Source: Planctomycetaceae bacterium
GTDB taxonomy: Bacteria > Planctomycetota > Planctomycetia > Pirellulales > Pirellulaceae
Length of the DNA stretch: 64,000 nt
NCBI GenBank assembly: GCA_012729315.1
Contig: JAAYDI010000032.1
Span: forward strand, 29,863 to 93,862
Direction: 5' to 3'
Positions 8,923 to 17,846 of this stretch are shown in pieces. The notes below the pieces were generated by a model. That model worked only from the letters and a program-made list of their open reading frames with translations, ran no database searches and was not told the origin of the DNA. Position numbers and translations under genes: made by a program. The number at the start of each line of letters is the position of its first letter. The stretch's first letter is position 1.

Positions 8923-9777
8923 ATGAATATCACCCGACGAGCATTTCTGACGCACACGACAGCGGCGCTGGCAGGAACCACATTGTTGACTCAGGTCCAG
9001 CCCGTTTCGGCAGTCACCGCCAAAACGCAGATCCAGGTGGGGACCTGTGTGAATGATCTGGCCCAGGCCCGCCAAGCCGGACTGGATGGTGTGGAAGTTG
9101 GCGTGGGGGACGCTGCCGACCGGCTGGCCATTGCCGACCCCCAGGTACGCGCGCGTTACAAGGAGTTGATGGAGCAGACGGGGCTGCCCATCTGCTCGCT
9201 CATGATGGGGCTGTTCAACGGATACCCGCTGGCCAGCGACCCGCGGGCGGCAGCGTGGATCGAGCAGAGCATCGACGCGGCCCAGGACCTCGGCGCACGG
9301 GTCATCCTGTTGGCCTTTTTCGGTCACGGCGATCTGCTGGACGCGCACGAACAGGTCAAGCACGCCGACGTCGACGCCGCCGTGGAACGGATCAAGGCGG
9401 CAGCGCCGCGCGCGCAGGATGCAGGCGTGATTCTGGGCATCGAAAACTACCTCAACGGCGAACAGAACGAACGCATTCTGGACCGGATCAACCACGAGTC
9501 TGTGCAGATCTACTACGACGTCTACAACACCGGCACGACGAAACGCCACGATGTGCCGGCCGACATCCGGCGGTTGCAGGGGCGCATCGCGCAGTTCCAC
9601 TTCAAGAATGGCGACAAGTACCTCGATGACGAGAAGGCCAAGTTCGAGCCCATTGCGGCGACCATCCGGGAAATCAACTATCGGGGCTGGATCGTGCTGG
9701 AGACCTCCAGCCCATCGCAGGACGCGGTCGCCGACGCCAAGAGGAACGGCGACTACGTCCGCAAGCTGTTCGCCTGA
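8923..9777 (+). CDS. Exported sugar phosphate isomerase/epimerase-like TIM barrel
   Basis: 284 residues with a twin-arginine signal (TRRAFLTHTTAALAGTTLL). The mature part is an AP-endonuclease-2/xylose-isomerase-like barrel: QAGLDGVEVGVG, LPICSLMMGLFNGYPLA, the metal-binding glutamate in GVILGIENYLN, QIYYDVYNTG, IAQFHFKNGD, and a final WIVLETSS. AAAGGA lies before the ATG at 8923. TAGAAT at 8815-8820 may be its -10 box. Such Tat-exported barrels are common in planctomycetes and are thought to isomerise or epimerise sugars outside the cytoplasm; the substrate is unknown. It stands alone between the GTPase and the propeller gene, facing the same way as both. Confidence 0.8.
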   Translation: MNITRRAFLTHTTAALAGTTLLTQVQPVSAVTAKTQIQVGTCVNDLAQARQAGLDGVEVGVGDAADRLAIADPQVRARYKELMEQTGLPICSLMMGLFNGYPLASDPRAAAWIEQSIDAAQDLGARVILLAFFGHGDLLDAHEQVKHADVDAAVERIKAAAPRAQDAGVILGIENYLNGEQNERILDRINHESVQIYYDVYNTGTTKRHDVPADIRRLQGRIAQFHFKNGDKYLDDEKAKFEPIAATIREINYRGWIVLETSSPSQDAVADAKRNGDYVRKLFA

Positions 9778-9965
9778 TGGGAGAACAAAAGAAGATAATG
9801 GCCACCATCTCTCCTCGCTCCCATGCCGTGCCGTCCCTCTGAGGGGCAAACTGCGAGAAGCGTCATGGATCAGCGCGGCCGCATGTGGTACAAGAGACGG
9901 GAGTCTGCTGACGGCCTCGCCCGTCGGGCGGGTGTTATCACGCGTGCTTCCGGCCGGAGTTGACC

Positions 9966-11108
9966 ATGAACCCAGATCCGCTGCGACGCCGTATCGTGTG
10001 CTGCCGTGTCGTCTTCGTTGCGCTCGTTGCCACGGGCCTGAGCCGGGCAGTCTGCGCTGAACCACGGACCCGATTGCTCGTTCAGTTGCCCGCCTACTGT
10101 CCCACTCCGGACGGCATGGACATCGACGCCGAGGGCAATCTTGTGGTGGCCTGCCCGAACTTCGGCGATCCGTCCCAGAGTGCCTGCCTGATCAAGATCG
10201 ATCGCCAGCTTCGCGTGCGGAAGTGGTACACATTCGAGCGGCTGGCGAGCACGGGGCGGGCGTGTCCGATGGGCATCGCGTTCGGTCCGGACGGTGACCT
10301 GTATGTGTGTGACAATCAGAACTGGCCGACCGGTAACGGCGATCACGGCGAGATCAATGACGGTCGGATCCTGCGGTTGCATGTGACCGGCGGGGCCATC
10401 GTCGGAACGACGGTGGTGGCGCAGGGAATCAGCCATCCGAACGGCATCCGCGTGCGCGACGGGAAGCTCTACGTGACGGTCTCGCTGTTGCCGAAGGTCG
10501 AGCGGGAGGACGGGCTGTTGACCAGTGCCGTGTATGTCTTTCCGGCCGACGGCCGGGAGATCACGGTCACCAACACGCTGGAAGACCCGCAGCTTCTGGT
10601 AGCGCTAGTGACACAGAACAGGCACTGCCAGTACGGTGCGGACGGGCTGGTATTCGACCGTCACGGCAACCTGTTTGTAGGGAATTTCGGCGACGGCGCG
10701 TTGCACAAGATCACGTTCGACGCGTCGGGCAAGGTGTCATCGGCCGCTGTCTTCGCGCGCACCGACCATGACTATGCGAGCGATCCGGAATCGCCCGGGT
10801 TTCTGGCCCAGGCGACGCGCGCGAAGATGCGCACGACCGATGGCATCACGATCGACGACCAGGATCACATCTACGTGGCGGACTTCTCGAACAACGCCGT
10901 CGCCAAAGTCACGCCGGACGGCCGGATCTCGGTACTGGCTCAGAACGGTGATACGGACGGCGCCGACGGACTGCTGGATCAGCCGGGCGAGCCGATTCTG
11001 TGGGACGGCAAGCTGGTTGTCACGTGCTTCGACATGGTCACGGGCCCGGACAAGGTGAATACGGCGCATGATTGGCCGTTCACGATCGTGGTGCTGGACC
11101 CGCAATGA
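9966..11108 (+). CDS. Exported SMP-30/gluconolactonase-like beta-propeller
   Basis: 380 residues with a signal peptide (VVFVALVATGLSRAVCA). Repeated NHL/SMP-30 blades carry phrases such as GMDIDAEGNLVVACPN, MGIAFGPDGDLYVCDNQN, ISHPNGIRVRDGKLYVTV, DGLVFDRHGNLFVGNFGDG and GITIDDQDHIYVADFSNNAV. This family includes lactonases that open sugar lactones made by sugar dehydrogenases, which fits the dehydrogenase gene 28 bases downstream and the kinase after it. I chose ATG 9966 rather than the TTG two codons earlier. First gene of a probable three-gene operon. Confidence 0.78.
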   Translation: MNPDPLRRRIVCCRVVFVALVATGLSRAVCAEPRTRLLVQLPAYCPTPDGMDIDAEGNLVVACPNFGDPSQSACLIKIDRQLRVRKWYTFERLASTGRACPMGIAFGPDGDLYVCDNQNWPTGNGDHGEINDGRILRLHVTGGAIVGTTVVAQGISHPNGIRVRDGKLYVTVSLLPKVEREDGLLTSAVYVFPADGREITVTNTLEDPQLLVALVTQNRHCQYGADGLVFDRHGNLFVGNFGDGALHKITFDASGKVSSAAVFARTDHDYASDPESPGFLAQATRAKMRTTDGITIDDQDHIYVADFSNNAVAKVTPDGRISVLAQNGDTDGADGLLDQPGEPILWDGKLVVTCFDMVTGPDKVNTAHDWPFTIVVLDPQ

Positions 11109-11136
11109 GCGTCTGCGACGCGTGGGGAGGTGGCCG

Positions 11137-12171
11137 ATGCGCGCAGTGGTGGTTGTCGAACCGCATCAGGTGCAGCTGATGGACTTGCCCACGCCGCAGG
11201 TGGGACCGTATCAGGCGCTGGTGCGGACCGAGGTGGCGTGCCTGTGCAACGCCACCGATGGCAAGCTGGTTGCGGGACACTTTCCCGGTGTGGACCGCTA
11301 CCCTCTGGTGCTCGGCCACGAATCGGCCGGCATCGTGGAAGCAGTTGGCGCTCAGGTCCGCAACTTCCACGTGGGGGACCGCGTGATTGGCGGCCTGGTG
11401 TTTGATTTTGGCGATCCCCGCTACGTGTCGGGCTGGGGAGGATTCTGTGAGTACACGCTGGCCAACGACCACGACGCGATGGTCTCCGACGGCGTGGCCG
11501 ACGCCGAACACGGCTGGTTCGAGTGTTACGAGATCCAGCGCCGGGTGGATCCGGGCATCACGCCGGAAGCCGCCGTGCTGCTCTGTACGTGGCGCGAAGT
11601 GTACGGAGGCCTGGGGGACTTCCAGCTGCAGTTGGGCAATGATCTGCTGATCTTCGGCGCCGGACCGGTCGGACTGAGTTTCGTCAAGTTCGGCCGCCTG
11701 CTGGGCATGGGGTTCATCGGCGTGGTCGATCCTGTGCCGCACAAACGGCAGCGGGCCGCCGCCATGGGTGCCGATGCAACGTATGCGCCGGATGATGACC
11801 TGCAGGCCATCGTCAGCCAGCGCGGCAAGCCGTTTGACGCGGTGATCGACGCCGTCGGCGCGCCGGCTATTCTCAACGCGGCCCTGCCGCTGATCCGCAT
11901 GGGCGGAACGATCGGCGCTTACGGCGTCATGGCAGACGAGACGATCACGATCGACAAGTCCAAAGGTCCCTACAATTTCAACTTGTTCGTGCATCAGTGG
12001 CCGACGCGCCAGCGCGAGCACGCGGCGCAACGCCCACTCAGCCAGTGGATCCGGCAAGGACAGCTGAAGGCCGAGGAGTTCATCACGCACGAGTTTCCGG
12101 TGACGCGGATTGTCGAGGCACTCGACGCGGTACAAAGCGGTGAAGTGATCAAGGCCCTGCTGCGTTACTGA
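11137..12171 (+). CDS. Zinc-type alcohol/sugar dehydrogenase (MDR family)
   Basis: 344 residues. The N-terminal GroES-like domain carries the catalytic-metal region (ACLCNATDGK, then GHESAGIVEAVG). The Rossmann domain has GAGPVGLSFVKFGRLLGMG followed by the acidic VVDP. The region around EHGWFECYEIQRRVDPG lies between the two. It would oxidise a polyol or sugar with NAD(P). GGGGAGG at 11124-11130 is six bases before the ATG. It lies between the lactonase-like gene and the FGGY kinase (10-base gap), so a pathway that oxidises or reduces a pentose or deoxysugar before phosphorylation is likely. The exact substrate is not determined by the sequence. Confidence 0.83.
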   Translation: MRAVVVVEPHQVQLMDLPTPQVGPYQALVRTEVACLCNATDGKLVAGHFPGVDRYPLVLGHESAGIVEAVGAQVRNFHVGDRVIGGLVFDFGDPRYVSGWGGFCEYTLANDHDAMVSDGVADAEHGWFECYEIQRRVDPGITPEAAVLLCTWREVYGGLGDFQLQLGNDLLIFGAGPVGLSFVKFGRLLGMGFIGVVDPVPHKRQRAAAMGADATYAPDDDLQAIVSQRGKPFDAVIDAVGAPAILNAALPLIRMGGTIGAYGVMADETITIDKSKGPYNFNLFVHQWPTRQREHAAQRPLSQWIRQGQLKAEEFITHEFPVTRIVEALDAVQSGEVIKALLRY

Positions 12172-12181
12172 GGCACTATCC

Positions 12182-13705
12182 ATGTCCGACCGACTGCTGG
12201 CCATCGACATCGGCACACAGAGCGCCCGCGCCGCGGTAGTGACGGCAGATGGCGAGATCCTGGGCATCGCACAGATTGCTCACGAGGTCGACCGGCCGCA
12301 TCCGTCGTGGGCGCAACAGCGGGCGGAGCAGTGGTGGGAAGAGGTCTGCGAGGCGATTCGGCGCGTCTTGCACGAGACCGCGGTGCCGGCGGAGACCATT
12401 GCGGCGATCGGCACATGTGGTCAGATGCACGGACCGGTGGGGATCGACGAGGCGGGAAACGTCACGACCCCCTGGGTCCAGTTATGGTGCGACAAGCGCT
12501 GCCAGGAGCAGGTCAGCGCGGTGCAGTCGGAACGTGACGAGGCGGAACTGGCGGCGCGTGCCGGCAGCCCGCTCAATCCGGCCTGGACCGGACTGAAAGT
12601 GCGTTGGCACAAGGACCACGAGCCGGAAGCGTACCGCCGCGCCCGGTGGTTCCTGGTGCCCAAGGACTTCATCAACTACCGCCTGACCGGCACCGCCGCA
12701 GGGGATCCGAGTGAAGCGTCTGGCTCGTTCCTCTGGGATTGCCGGCAGGAGGCGTATTCGCCGCAGTTGGCGGACGCCCTCGATGTGGACCTGGCGAAGT
12801 TCGCGCCGGTGCATCGCTCTCATGATGTGATCGGAGCGGTGACCCATGTGGCTGCTGAGCGGACGGGGTTGCGCGCAGACACGCCCGTGGTGGCCGGGGG
12901 GGGCGATTTTCCGGTGTCGATGTTGGGGTTCGGCATCGTGGGCACCGGCATTACGGCTGACGTGACCGGCACCAGTACGCTGCTGGCCACCCATACGCCC
13001 AAGCCGCTGATTGATCCGACCATCCAGAACCTGCGCCACGTGGTCGACGGCTGGATCCCCTTCACCATCCTGGACTGCGGCGGGGTGAGCATGAAGTGGT
13101 GCCGCGACCTGATCCGCGGCGCGGCGGGGCGCGATGTGGACTACGACGAGCTGATTGCCGCAGCGGAAACCGTGCCTCCGGGCAGCGACGGGTTGCTGTT
13201 CTTCCCCTACATGTCGGGCGAGCGGCGGCGCGAGAACACCGCCGCGCGCGGCGGCTACTTCGGTTTAACCCTGAGTCACCGCGCGCCGCATTTCACACGC
13301 GCGGTGATGGAAGGGGTCGCATTGGCAATGGGGAAAGATGTGCGCACGTTTCGCCAGCGCGGGCTGCGGGTTGACCGCATCTGCTCGGTGGGCGGCGGGA
13401 CGCGGAACGCGTTGTGGAATCAGATCAAAGCCGACGTCCTGCAGTGCCCGCTGGAACTGTCGGAGGAACCGGAAGCGGGGCTGAAGGGCGCTGCACTGCT
13501 GGCCGCTGCCGGCGTCGGACTGATCGATGATCTGGCAACCACGGCGCGGCAGCGTCGGGCCGCCGCAACTGCAGTGCGGCCGCAGCGCGCGGCGGCCGCC
13601 GCATACCAGGCGGTGCAGGAGGAATTCATCCGGATCTACAACCACATGCTCGGGTTCTGGCCACCCGTCACCGACCGTCAAACGACATGTGTGACGAACG
13701 ACTGA
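12182..13705 (+). CDS. FGGY-family sugar kinase, xylulokinase-like
   Basis: 507 residues, the usual length for the family. The FGGY_N domain begins LLAIDIGTQSARAAVV and contains TCGQMHGPVGID; the FGGY_C domain has CSVGGGTRNALWNQIKADVL and PLELSEEPEAGLKGAALLAA. The layout is closest to xylulokinases, but rhamnulose and fuculose kinases share it. It would phosphorylate a ketose in the cytoplasm with ATP. Third gene of the operon. Its last 38 bases overlap the 3' end of the leftward tri-haem gene tail to tail. Confidence 0.85.
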   Translation: MSDRLLAIDIGTQSARAAVVTADGEILGIAQIAHEVDRPHPSWAQQRAEQWWEEVCEAIRRVLHETAVPAETIAAIGTCGQMHGPVGIDEAGNVTTPWVQLWCDKRCQEQVSAVQSERDEAELAARAGSPLNPAWTGLKVRWHKDHEPEAYRRARWFLVPKDFINYRLTGTAAGDPSEASGSFLWDCRQEAYSPQLADALDVDLAKFAPVHRSHDVIGAVTHVAAERTGLRADTPVVAGGGDFPVSMLGFGIVGTGITADVTGTSTLLATHTPKPLIDPTIQNLRHVVDGWIPFTILDCGGVSMKWCRDLIRGAAGRDVDYDELIAAAETVPPGSDGLLFFPYMSGERRRENTAARGGYFGLTLSHRAPHFTRAVMEGVALAMGKDVRTFRQRGLRVDRICSVGGGTRNALWNQIKADVLQCPLELSEEPEAGLKGAALLAAAGVGLIDDLATTARQRRAAATAVRPQRAAAAAYQAVQEEFIRIYNHMLGFWPPVTDRQTTCVTND

Positions 13706-16700
13706 CGAAGCCGGGCATGTCCGCCTCGGGCAGTTCCCCGATCTGCTGCTGGCCCGTCCGGATGGCCTGCAACATGGTCTGGTAGTCGGCCTCCTGGGTA
13801 TCGCGGAACAGCTCCACGGTCTTACCGGCGCTGATGGCGGCCTGCATGATCCGGTAGTCGTCCTGGATCGAGGACCAGCGTTCCAGCAGTCCGCTGCGGC
13901 GTTCGGTCCATCGCGGGGTGAGCAATCGGCCGAAATCCTTCTCCGTCAGGCCGCGCCCACCGGCGGACTGAGCCAGGTGCGCGGTCAGCGCCGGACTGTG
14001 CTCGGGCTGAGTCAGATCGAGCCAGCTCCATTTGCCGCCCCACGCGTACCGCTCGTGGAGCTGAATGGGCCCGTGGCACGTTTCGCAGCGCCGCTGGTAC
14101 ACCGGCAGGAAGCCTTGCGTGTACCAATCGGCGATCTTCTGCGGTTCGTGATTGTCGCCCCAGCGGTCGCGATCGCCGCGCGAGCCCGGCCGCGCGCTGT
14201 AGTAAGTTGTGTAATAAGGCGCCATCGCGTCGATCCACTCGTACACACGCCGCTTCTCCGCCGCGGATACCTCAGACTCGCAGTGCTCGGCGTCAAAGTA
14301 GTCTGGCAGCCGGCTGACGAGCGAACCGGTGGTCAACGGCTGGTGGGCCGTGTAGATTCCGGGGAACATGTTGTTGAACTGCACGAGCGGCCAGTCGCTG
14401 GCCAGTCCCAGGTACAGGTCGGTCGAGACCTGGGCCGACTGGCTGCGGACGACGAGATGGTCGTAGGACATGTTGAAGTAGCGGGTCAGGTTGCCGGTCA
14501 GGAGCAGGCCTCCGTCGGGCGCCGTACCGCTGTGGCAGCGCACGCAGTGCTGGTCCAGAACCGGCTGGACCACGCGCACATAGTCGATCACGCCGGCGTT
14601 ACCCCATTCGGGCAACTCCAGCCGGCTGGGTCGGCGGCGCAGCGCGAGCGGGTGTGCGCCGTTCGGTTGTGTTGTGTCCCGGCTCTCATGGCAGCCGACG
14701 CATCCCTGCGTTTCGCCCGGCATGAGCTGGGTACCGGAAGTCATGCGGCGCAGCTCGCGCCCCTCGGCATCGCACACCTGCAGATAGATCTCCTTGCCCG
14801 CAGGGGCCTCGAAATAGGCCGACCCATCGGCTTCGACCGGCGCGTAACCCCAGCAGCGTTTTGCGTAATAGGTCGTCCCACCACTCATCAGCGGACCCTG
14901 GTCGTAGGCGCGATGCCAGGTCGTATCGACGGTCTTGGGGATCTGCTCCATGATACGGATGGCCGCGACGCGGCCGCGGGCGACAGCCGGTTCGAGCCCG
15001 ATGTACACATCTGTCACGGCGAAGCAGCCCAACGCCACACGCTCCGCTTCCGGCTGGCCGGGAGGTGCGGCCGGCACATCAACATACCGGATGTCGGCTG
15101 GCTGCGGCACCGGAATATGCGCCGGCACAGGGCGGGGGCGCACCGGCAGTGGGTAAAAACAGCTGGTCGTGGGGTCGTCATACACCAGCGCGCGGTTGTC
15201 CATCTCGTCCAGCAGGCAGATCCGGAACCGCTGCACCCCGCCGCCCCCGTACGAGACCAGGAACTGGCTCTCGCTGACCGGGCAGGGATCGCGATAGGCC
15301 CAGAATGGATTCAGGTCTTCGATGATGGGAAACTCTTCCGTGACCCAGCGGAACCCCGCATCCCGCGGCGCCTCGACGCCGAAATAGCGCGCGGCGATCC
15401 CGATCGCTCCGTACGGCGATCCGTGGTGCGGTGCCAAGGTGCAGACCACCGCGTCGCGTCCCGGGATCTCCCGCGCCTGCCAGAACGTTGCCGGATCGTT
15501 GATCGTATTGCCGAAGTAGACTTTCAACAGGCGCCCGTCCGGGTAGATCGTCCACAGCGACTGCCGGAAGGACAGGTCCGCATCGACGTATTCCCAGCGT
15601 GTGAACAGCAGGCGCCCATCCTGGAGAATGCTCAGGCCGAAATCCGACAGCGTGTTGGCACTCAGGTCGCGCGGCTCACTGCCGTCCCGATTCATGACGT
15701 AGACGTGGATCGACGGTCCGGACTGGCAGACCGTGTGCGAGCCGGGTGTCCGGCTCGACAGATACGCCAGTCGGCCGTCGGGCAGCGGGACGGGGCACAC
15801 ATTGTAGAAATCGCCGTCGGTGATCTGCCGGAGATTCTGGCCGTCGATTCCGATCTCGTAGATCTGCCAGTACTGCTGCCGGTCGCGACGCATCGAGAAG
15901 AACACCGTCTGGGCGTCGTAGGACAGCTGCAGATCGAAGATGATCGAATTCGGGTCGGAGAACAGCACCAGTGGCGGGTGATCGGGGTGCGCGGGGTCCC
16001 AGAGCCGGATGCTGCATCCCCATTGTCCGCCCAGTGGGTTGCTTTGCCACACGTAGTTCGGCACCGCGCCGCTTTCCAGCGGCGCTCCGGTAAAGAAGAT
16101 GATCGGTGGCAGTTGCCGCACCTGAGCCATCAGGCAGGCGTCGATGTCGTCAGCCACCTGGCGCAGGTGGTCCAGCAGCGTGGTCAGCGCAGCGGGCTGC
16201 TGCGGGTCATAGCGGAACTCCGCGGCTGTGTCCAGCGCGGCTGCAGCGCGTTTCTTGAGCGCCGACAGCTGATCGAAGTACGCCCGAGTGTCGGGCTGCG
16301 GGCGCCAGACCGCGCGCTCCCGCTCCACCATGGGGGACAATGGCGGGCGATCGCGCAAAGCGCGCAGCCGCTGCGCGATCGCGTCCACCTCGCGGGAGGC
16401 GAAGTACAGCTGTGCCAGCGCCGCCAGACCCGCGTCGTCATGGGCCTGATTGGCAAGCGCCACCGCCTGGGCCTGCCAGGCTTTGCCGCCGCGCACCGCC
16501 AGCGCGTACCGCCAGGCTTGTGGCAGCTGCGGCGGATGCTCCGTCACACCGGCCGCGAATCCCATCACGGCCACTGCGGTGCTACCATTGGGATGACTGG
16601 GCTGGCCCAGGTTCGTCACACGCAGCTGGTGCACGCCCGGGGACAGTCCGCGCGCGACCACCACGTGGGCCTGCCGGCTGGTGTCGATCACCGTGTTTCC

Positions 16701-17792
16701 GGCGGCGTCGGCCACCAGTGGCTCGATCGGCTCCACCGGCCGCCCGTCGAGCGTCACGGCCGCCAGACCGTAGAGCTGTTCTGCGTCTGTTGACAGGATG
16801 GCCGACCGTTCGAGCGTCCCTTCCTTGTGCAGCACGGCGATGCTGTCCCCAACGAAATCCACCGTCACCTCGTCACCCGCCTGCTCGCTCCGCAGCGCAA
16901 AGCCGCTCGGCGGTCCGGTGATCGTGTGTTCCCACCGACCGCCAAACGTGACCTGGGGATCGTCGTACCGGTAGAATCGCGTCGCCGGCTCTTCGCTGAA
17001 GATGCCGTCTTCGCGCGCCCACTGGATCTGATGCGCTGCCGTGGGGAAGTCTCGCATCAGTTGGTCCCACAGCGGTTCCAGGATGGCGGCGGATGTGGCG
17101 TGCGGTTGGAACGAGAAGTAGAAAGCCACGTCCCGTACGCCGTTGGTGATTTTGATGGTCAGTTGGTTCTCGCCCGCCTGCAGGTCGAGATCAACCGTCT
17201 CCTGGTCCGGCGCACACGGGTGGGCCACCTCGTGGGCAAACACCTGCTGGCCGTTGAGCCACACGGTGATGGCATCGTCGCTGCCCAGATAGACTCTGAC
17301 GCGGCGGGCGGTCGGCGCAGTGATCGTCCGAGTCAGGTAATAGGCGGCGAACTCCGCCGTGCCGATGTAGTGCACCACTCCGTCCCGCCATTGCGGCTCG
17401 GCGGTCCAGCGCTGCGCGCCGTCGTCAAACGACGCGGCCAGATCGACTGGCGTGACTTCCGGCGCAAACGGCGTGGCGAAGACCTGCGACATGTCCTGGC
17501 TGCCGGGGATCGTAAAAGGGCCAATCCACGACCAGGTCGAGAGTTGCAGGTCACGCGTCGCGCTGCCCTGCCGAACCGCCTCAAGCGACGCCTGCAGCGT
17601 GTCCTGCCAGGTGCTCCGCTGCGAATAGCCTTCTGGCAGCTCGGCTCGGACTGCGCACGGCACGGCAGCCCACAGCATCAGCACGAAGGCAGCTCGAACG
17701 GTCATGGACCACGCGACCAGGGGTGACGAGAACCTCACATGAGTGAACAGGGACAGCAGTACGGCAGTTGCGGTGCGGGTCGTGTGTGTCAT
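13668..17792 (-). CDS. HzsA-related tri-haem protein with propeller domain
   Basis: 1374 residues. Three CxxCH haem sites lie in the C-terminal quarter: CVGCH (1031-1035), CVRCH (1083-1087) and CETCH (1236-1240). The middle has TolB/PD40-like propeller repeats (VVCTLAPHHGSPYGAIGI, DPNSIIFDLQLSYDAQTVFF, GRLAYLSSR). The N-terminal third contains a beta-sandwich with VRVYLGSDDAITVWLNGQQV. This architecture matches planctomycete proteins related to the alpha subunit of hydrazine synthase. Non-anammox members exist, so hydrazine chemistry should not be assumed; periplasmic electron transfer is the safe inference. ATG 17792 gives a long leader. ATG 17705 would begin a standard signal peptide (MTVRAAFVLMLWAAVPCAVRA), and neither start has a good Shine-Dalgarno. 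Confidence 0.8.
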   Translation of the reverse strand: MTHTTRTATAVLLSLFTHVRFSSPLVAWSMTVRAAFVLMLWAAVPCAVRAELPEGYSQRSTWQDTLQASLEAVRQGSATRDLQLSTWSWIGPFTIPGSQDMSQVFATPFAPEVTPVDLAASFDDGAQRWTAEPQWRDGVVHYIGTAEFAAYYLTRTITAPTARRVRVYLGSDDAITVWLNGQQVFAHEVAHPCAPDQETVDLDLQAGENQLTIKITNGVRDVAFYFSFQPHATSAAILEPLWDQLMRDFPTAAHQIQWAREDGIFSEEPATRFYRYDDPQVTFGGRWEHTITGPPSGFALRSEQAGDEVTVDFVGDSIAVLHKEGTLERSAILSTDAEQLYGLAAVTLDGRPVEPIEPLVADAAGNTVIDTSRQAHVVVARGLSPGVHQLRVTNLGQPSHPNGSTAVAVMGFAAGVTEHPPQLPQAWRYALAVRGGKAWQAQAVALANQAHDDAGLAALAQLYFASREVDAIAQRLRALRDRPPLSPMVERERAVWRPQPDTRAYFDQLSALKKRAAAALDTAAEFRYDPQQPAALTTLLDHLRQVADDIDACLMAQVRQLPPIIFFTGAPLESGAVPNYVWQSNPLGGQWGCSIRLWDPAHPDHPPLVLFSDPNSIIFDLQLSYDAQTVFFSMRRDRQQYWQIYEIGIDGQNLRQITDGDFYNVCPVPLPDGRLAYLSSRTPGSHTVCQSGPSIHVYVMNRDGSEPRDLSANTLSDFGLSILQDGRLLFTRWEYVDADLSFRQSLWTIYPDGRLLKVYFGNTINDPATFWQAREIPGRDAVVCTLAPHHGSPYGAIGIAARYFGVEAPRDAGFRWVTEEFPIIEDLNPFWAYRDPCPVSESQFLVSYGGGGVQRFRICLLDEMDNRALVYDDPTTSCFYPLPVRPRPVPAHIPVPQPADIRYVDVPAAPPGQPEAERVALGCFAVTDVYIGLEPAVARGRVAAIRIMEQIPKTVDTTWHRAYDQGPLMSGGTTYYAKRCWGYAPVEADGSAYFEAPAGKEIYLQVCDAEGRELRRMTSGTQLMPGETQGCVGCHESRDTTQPNGAHPLALRRRPSRLELPEWGNAGVIDYVRVVQPVLDQHCVRCHSGTAPDGGLLLTGNLTRYFNMSYDHLVVRSQSAQVSTDLYLGLASDWPLVQFNNMFPGIYTAHQPLTTGSLVSRLPDYFDAEHCESEVSAAEKRRVYEWIDAMAPYYTTYYSARPGSRGDRDRWGDNHEPQKIADWYTQGFLPVYQRRCETCHGPIQLHERYAWGGKWSWLDLTQPEHSPALTAHLAQSAGGRGLTEKDFGRLLTPRWTERRSGLLERWSSIQDDYRIMQAAISAGKTVELFRDTQEADYQTMLQAIRTGQQQIGELPEADMPGFVSRSSHMSFDGR

Positions 17793-17846
17793 AGCCGTGT
17801 CATTCTGAAACTCGGTTCTCCCTGCAGTTCGGCTTTGCGCGCCGCG

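Noticed and set aside
13977..16793. Rightward open frame of 938 codons
   Set aside because: It is the antisense shadow of the tri-haem protein; its composition (many Arg, His, Gln) lacks any domain, and GC-rich DNA often leaves such frames open.
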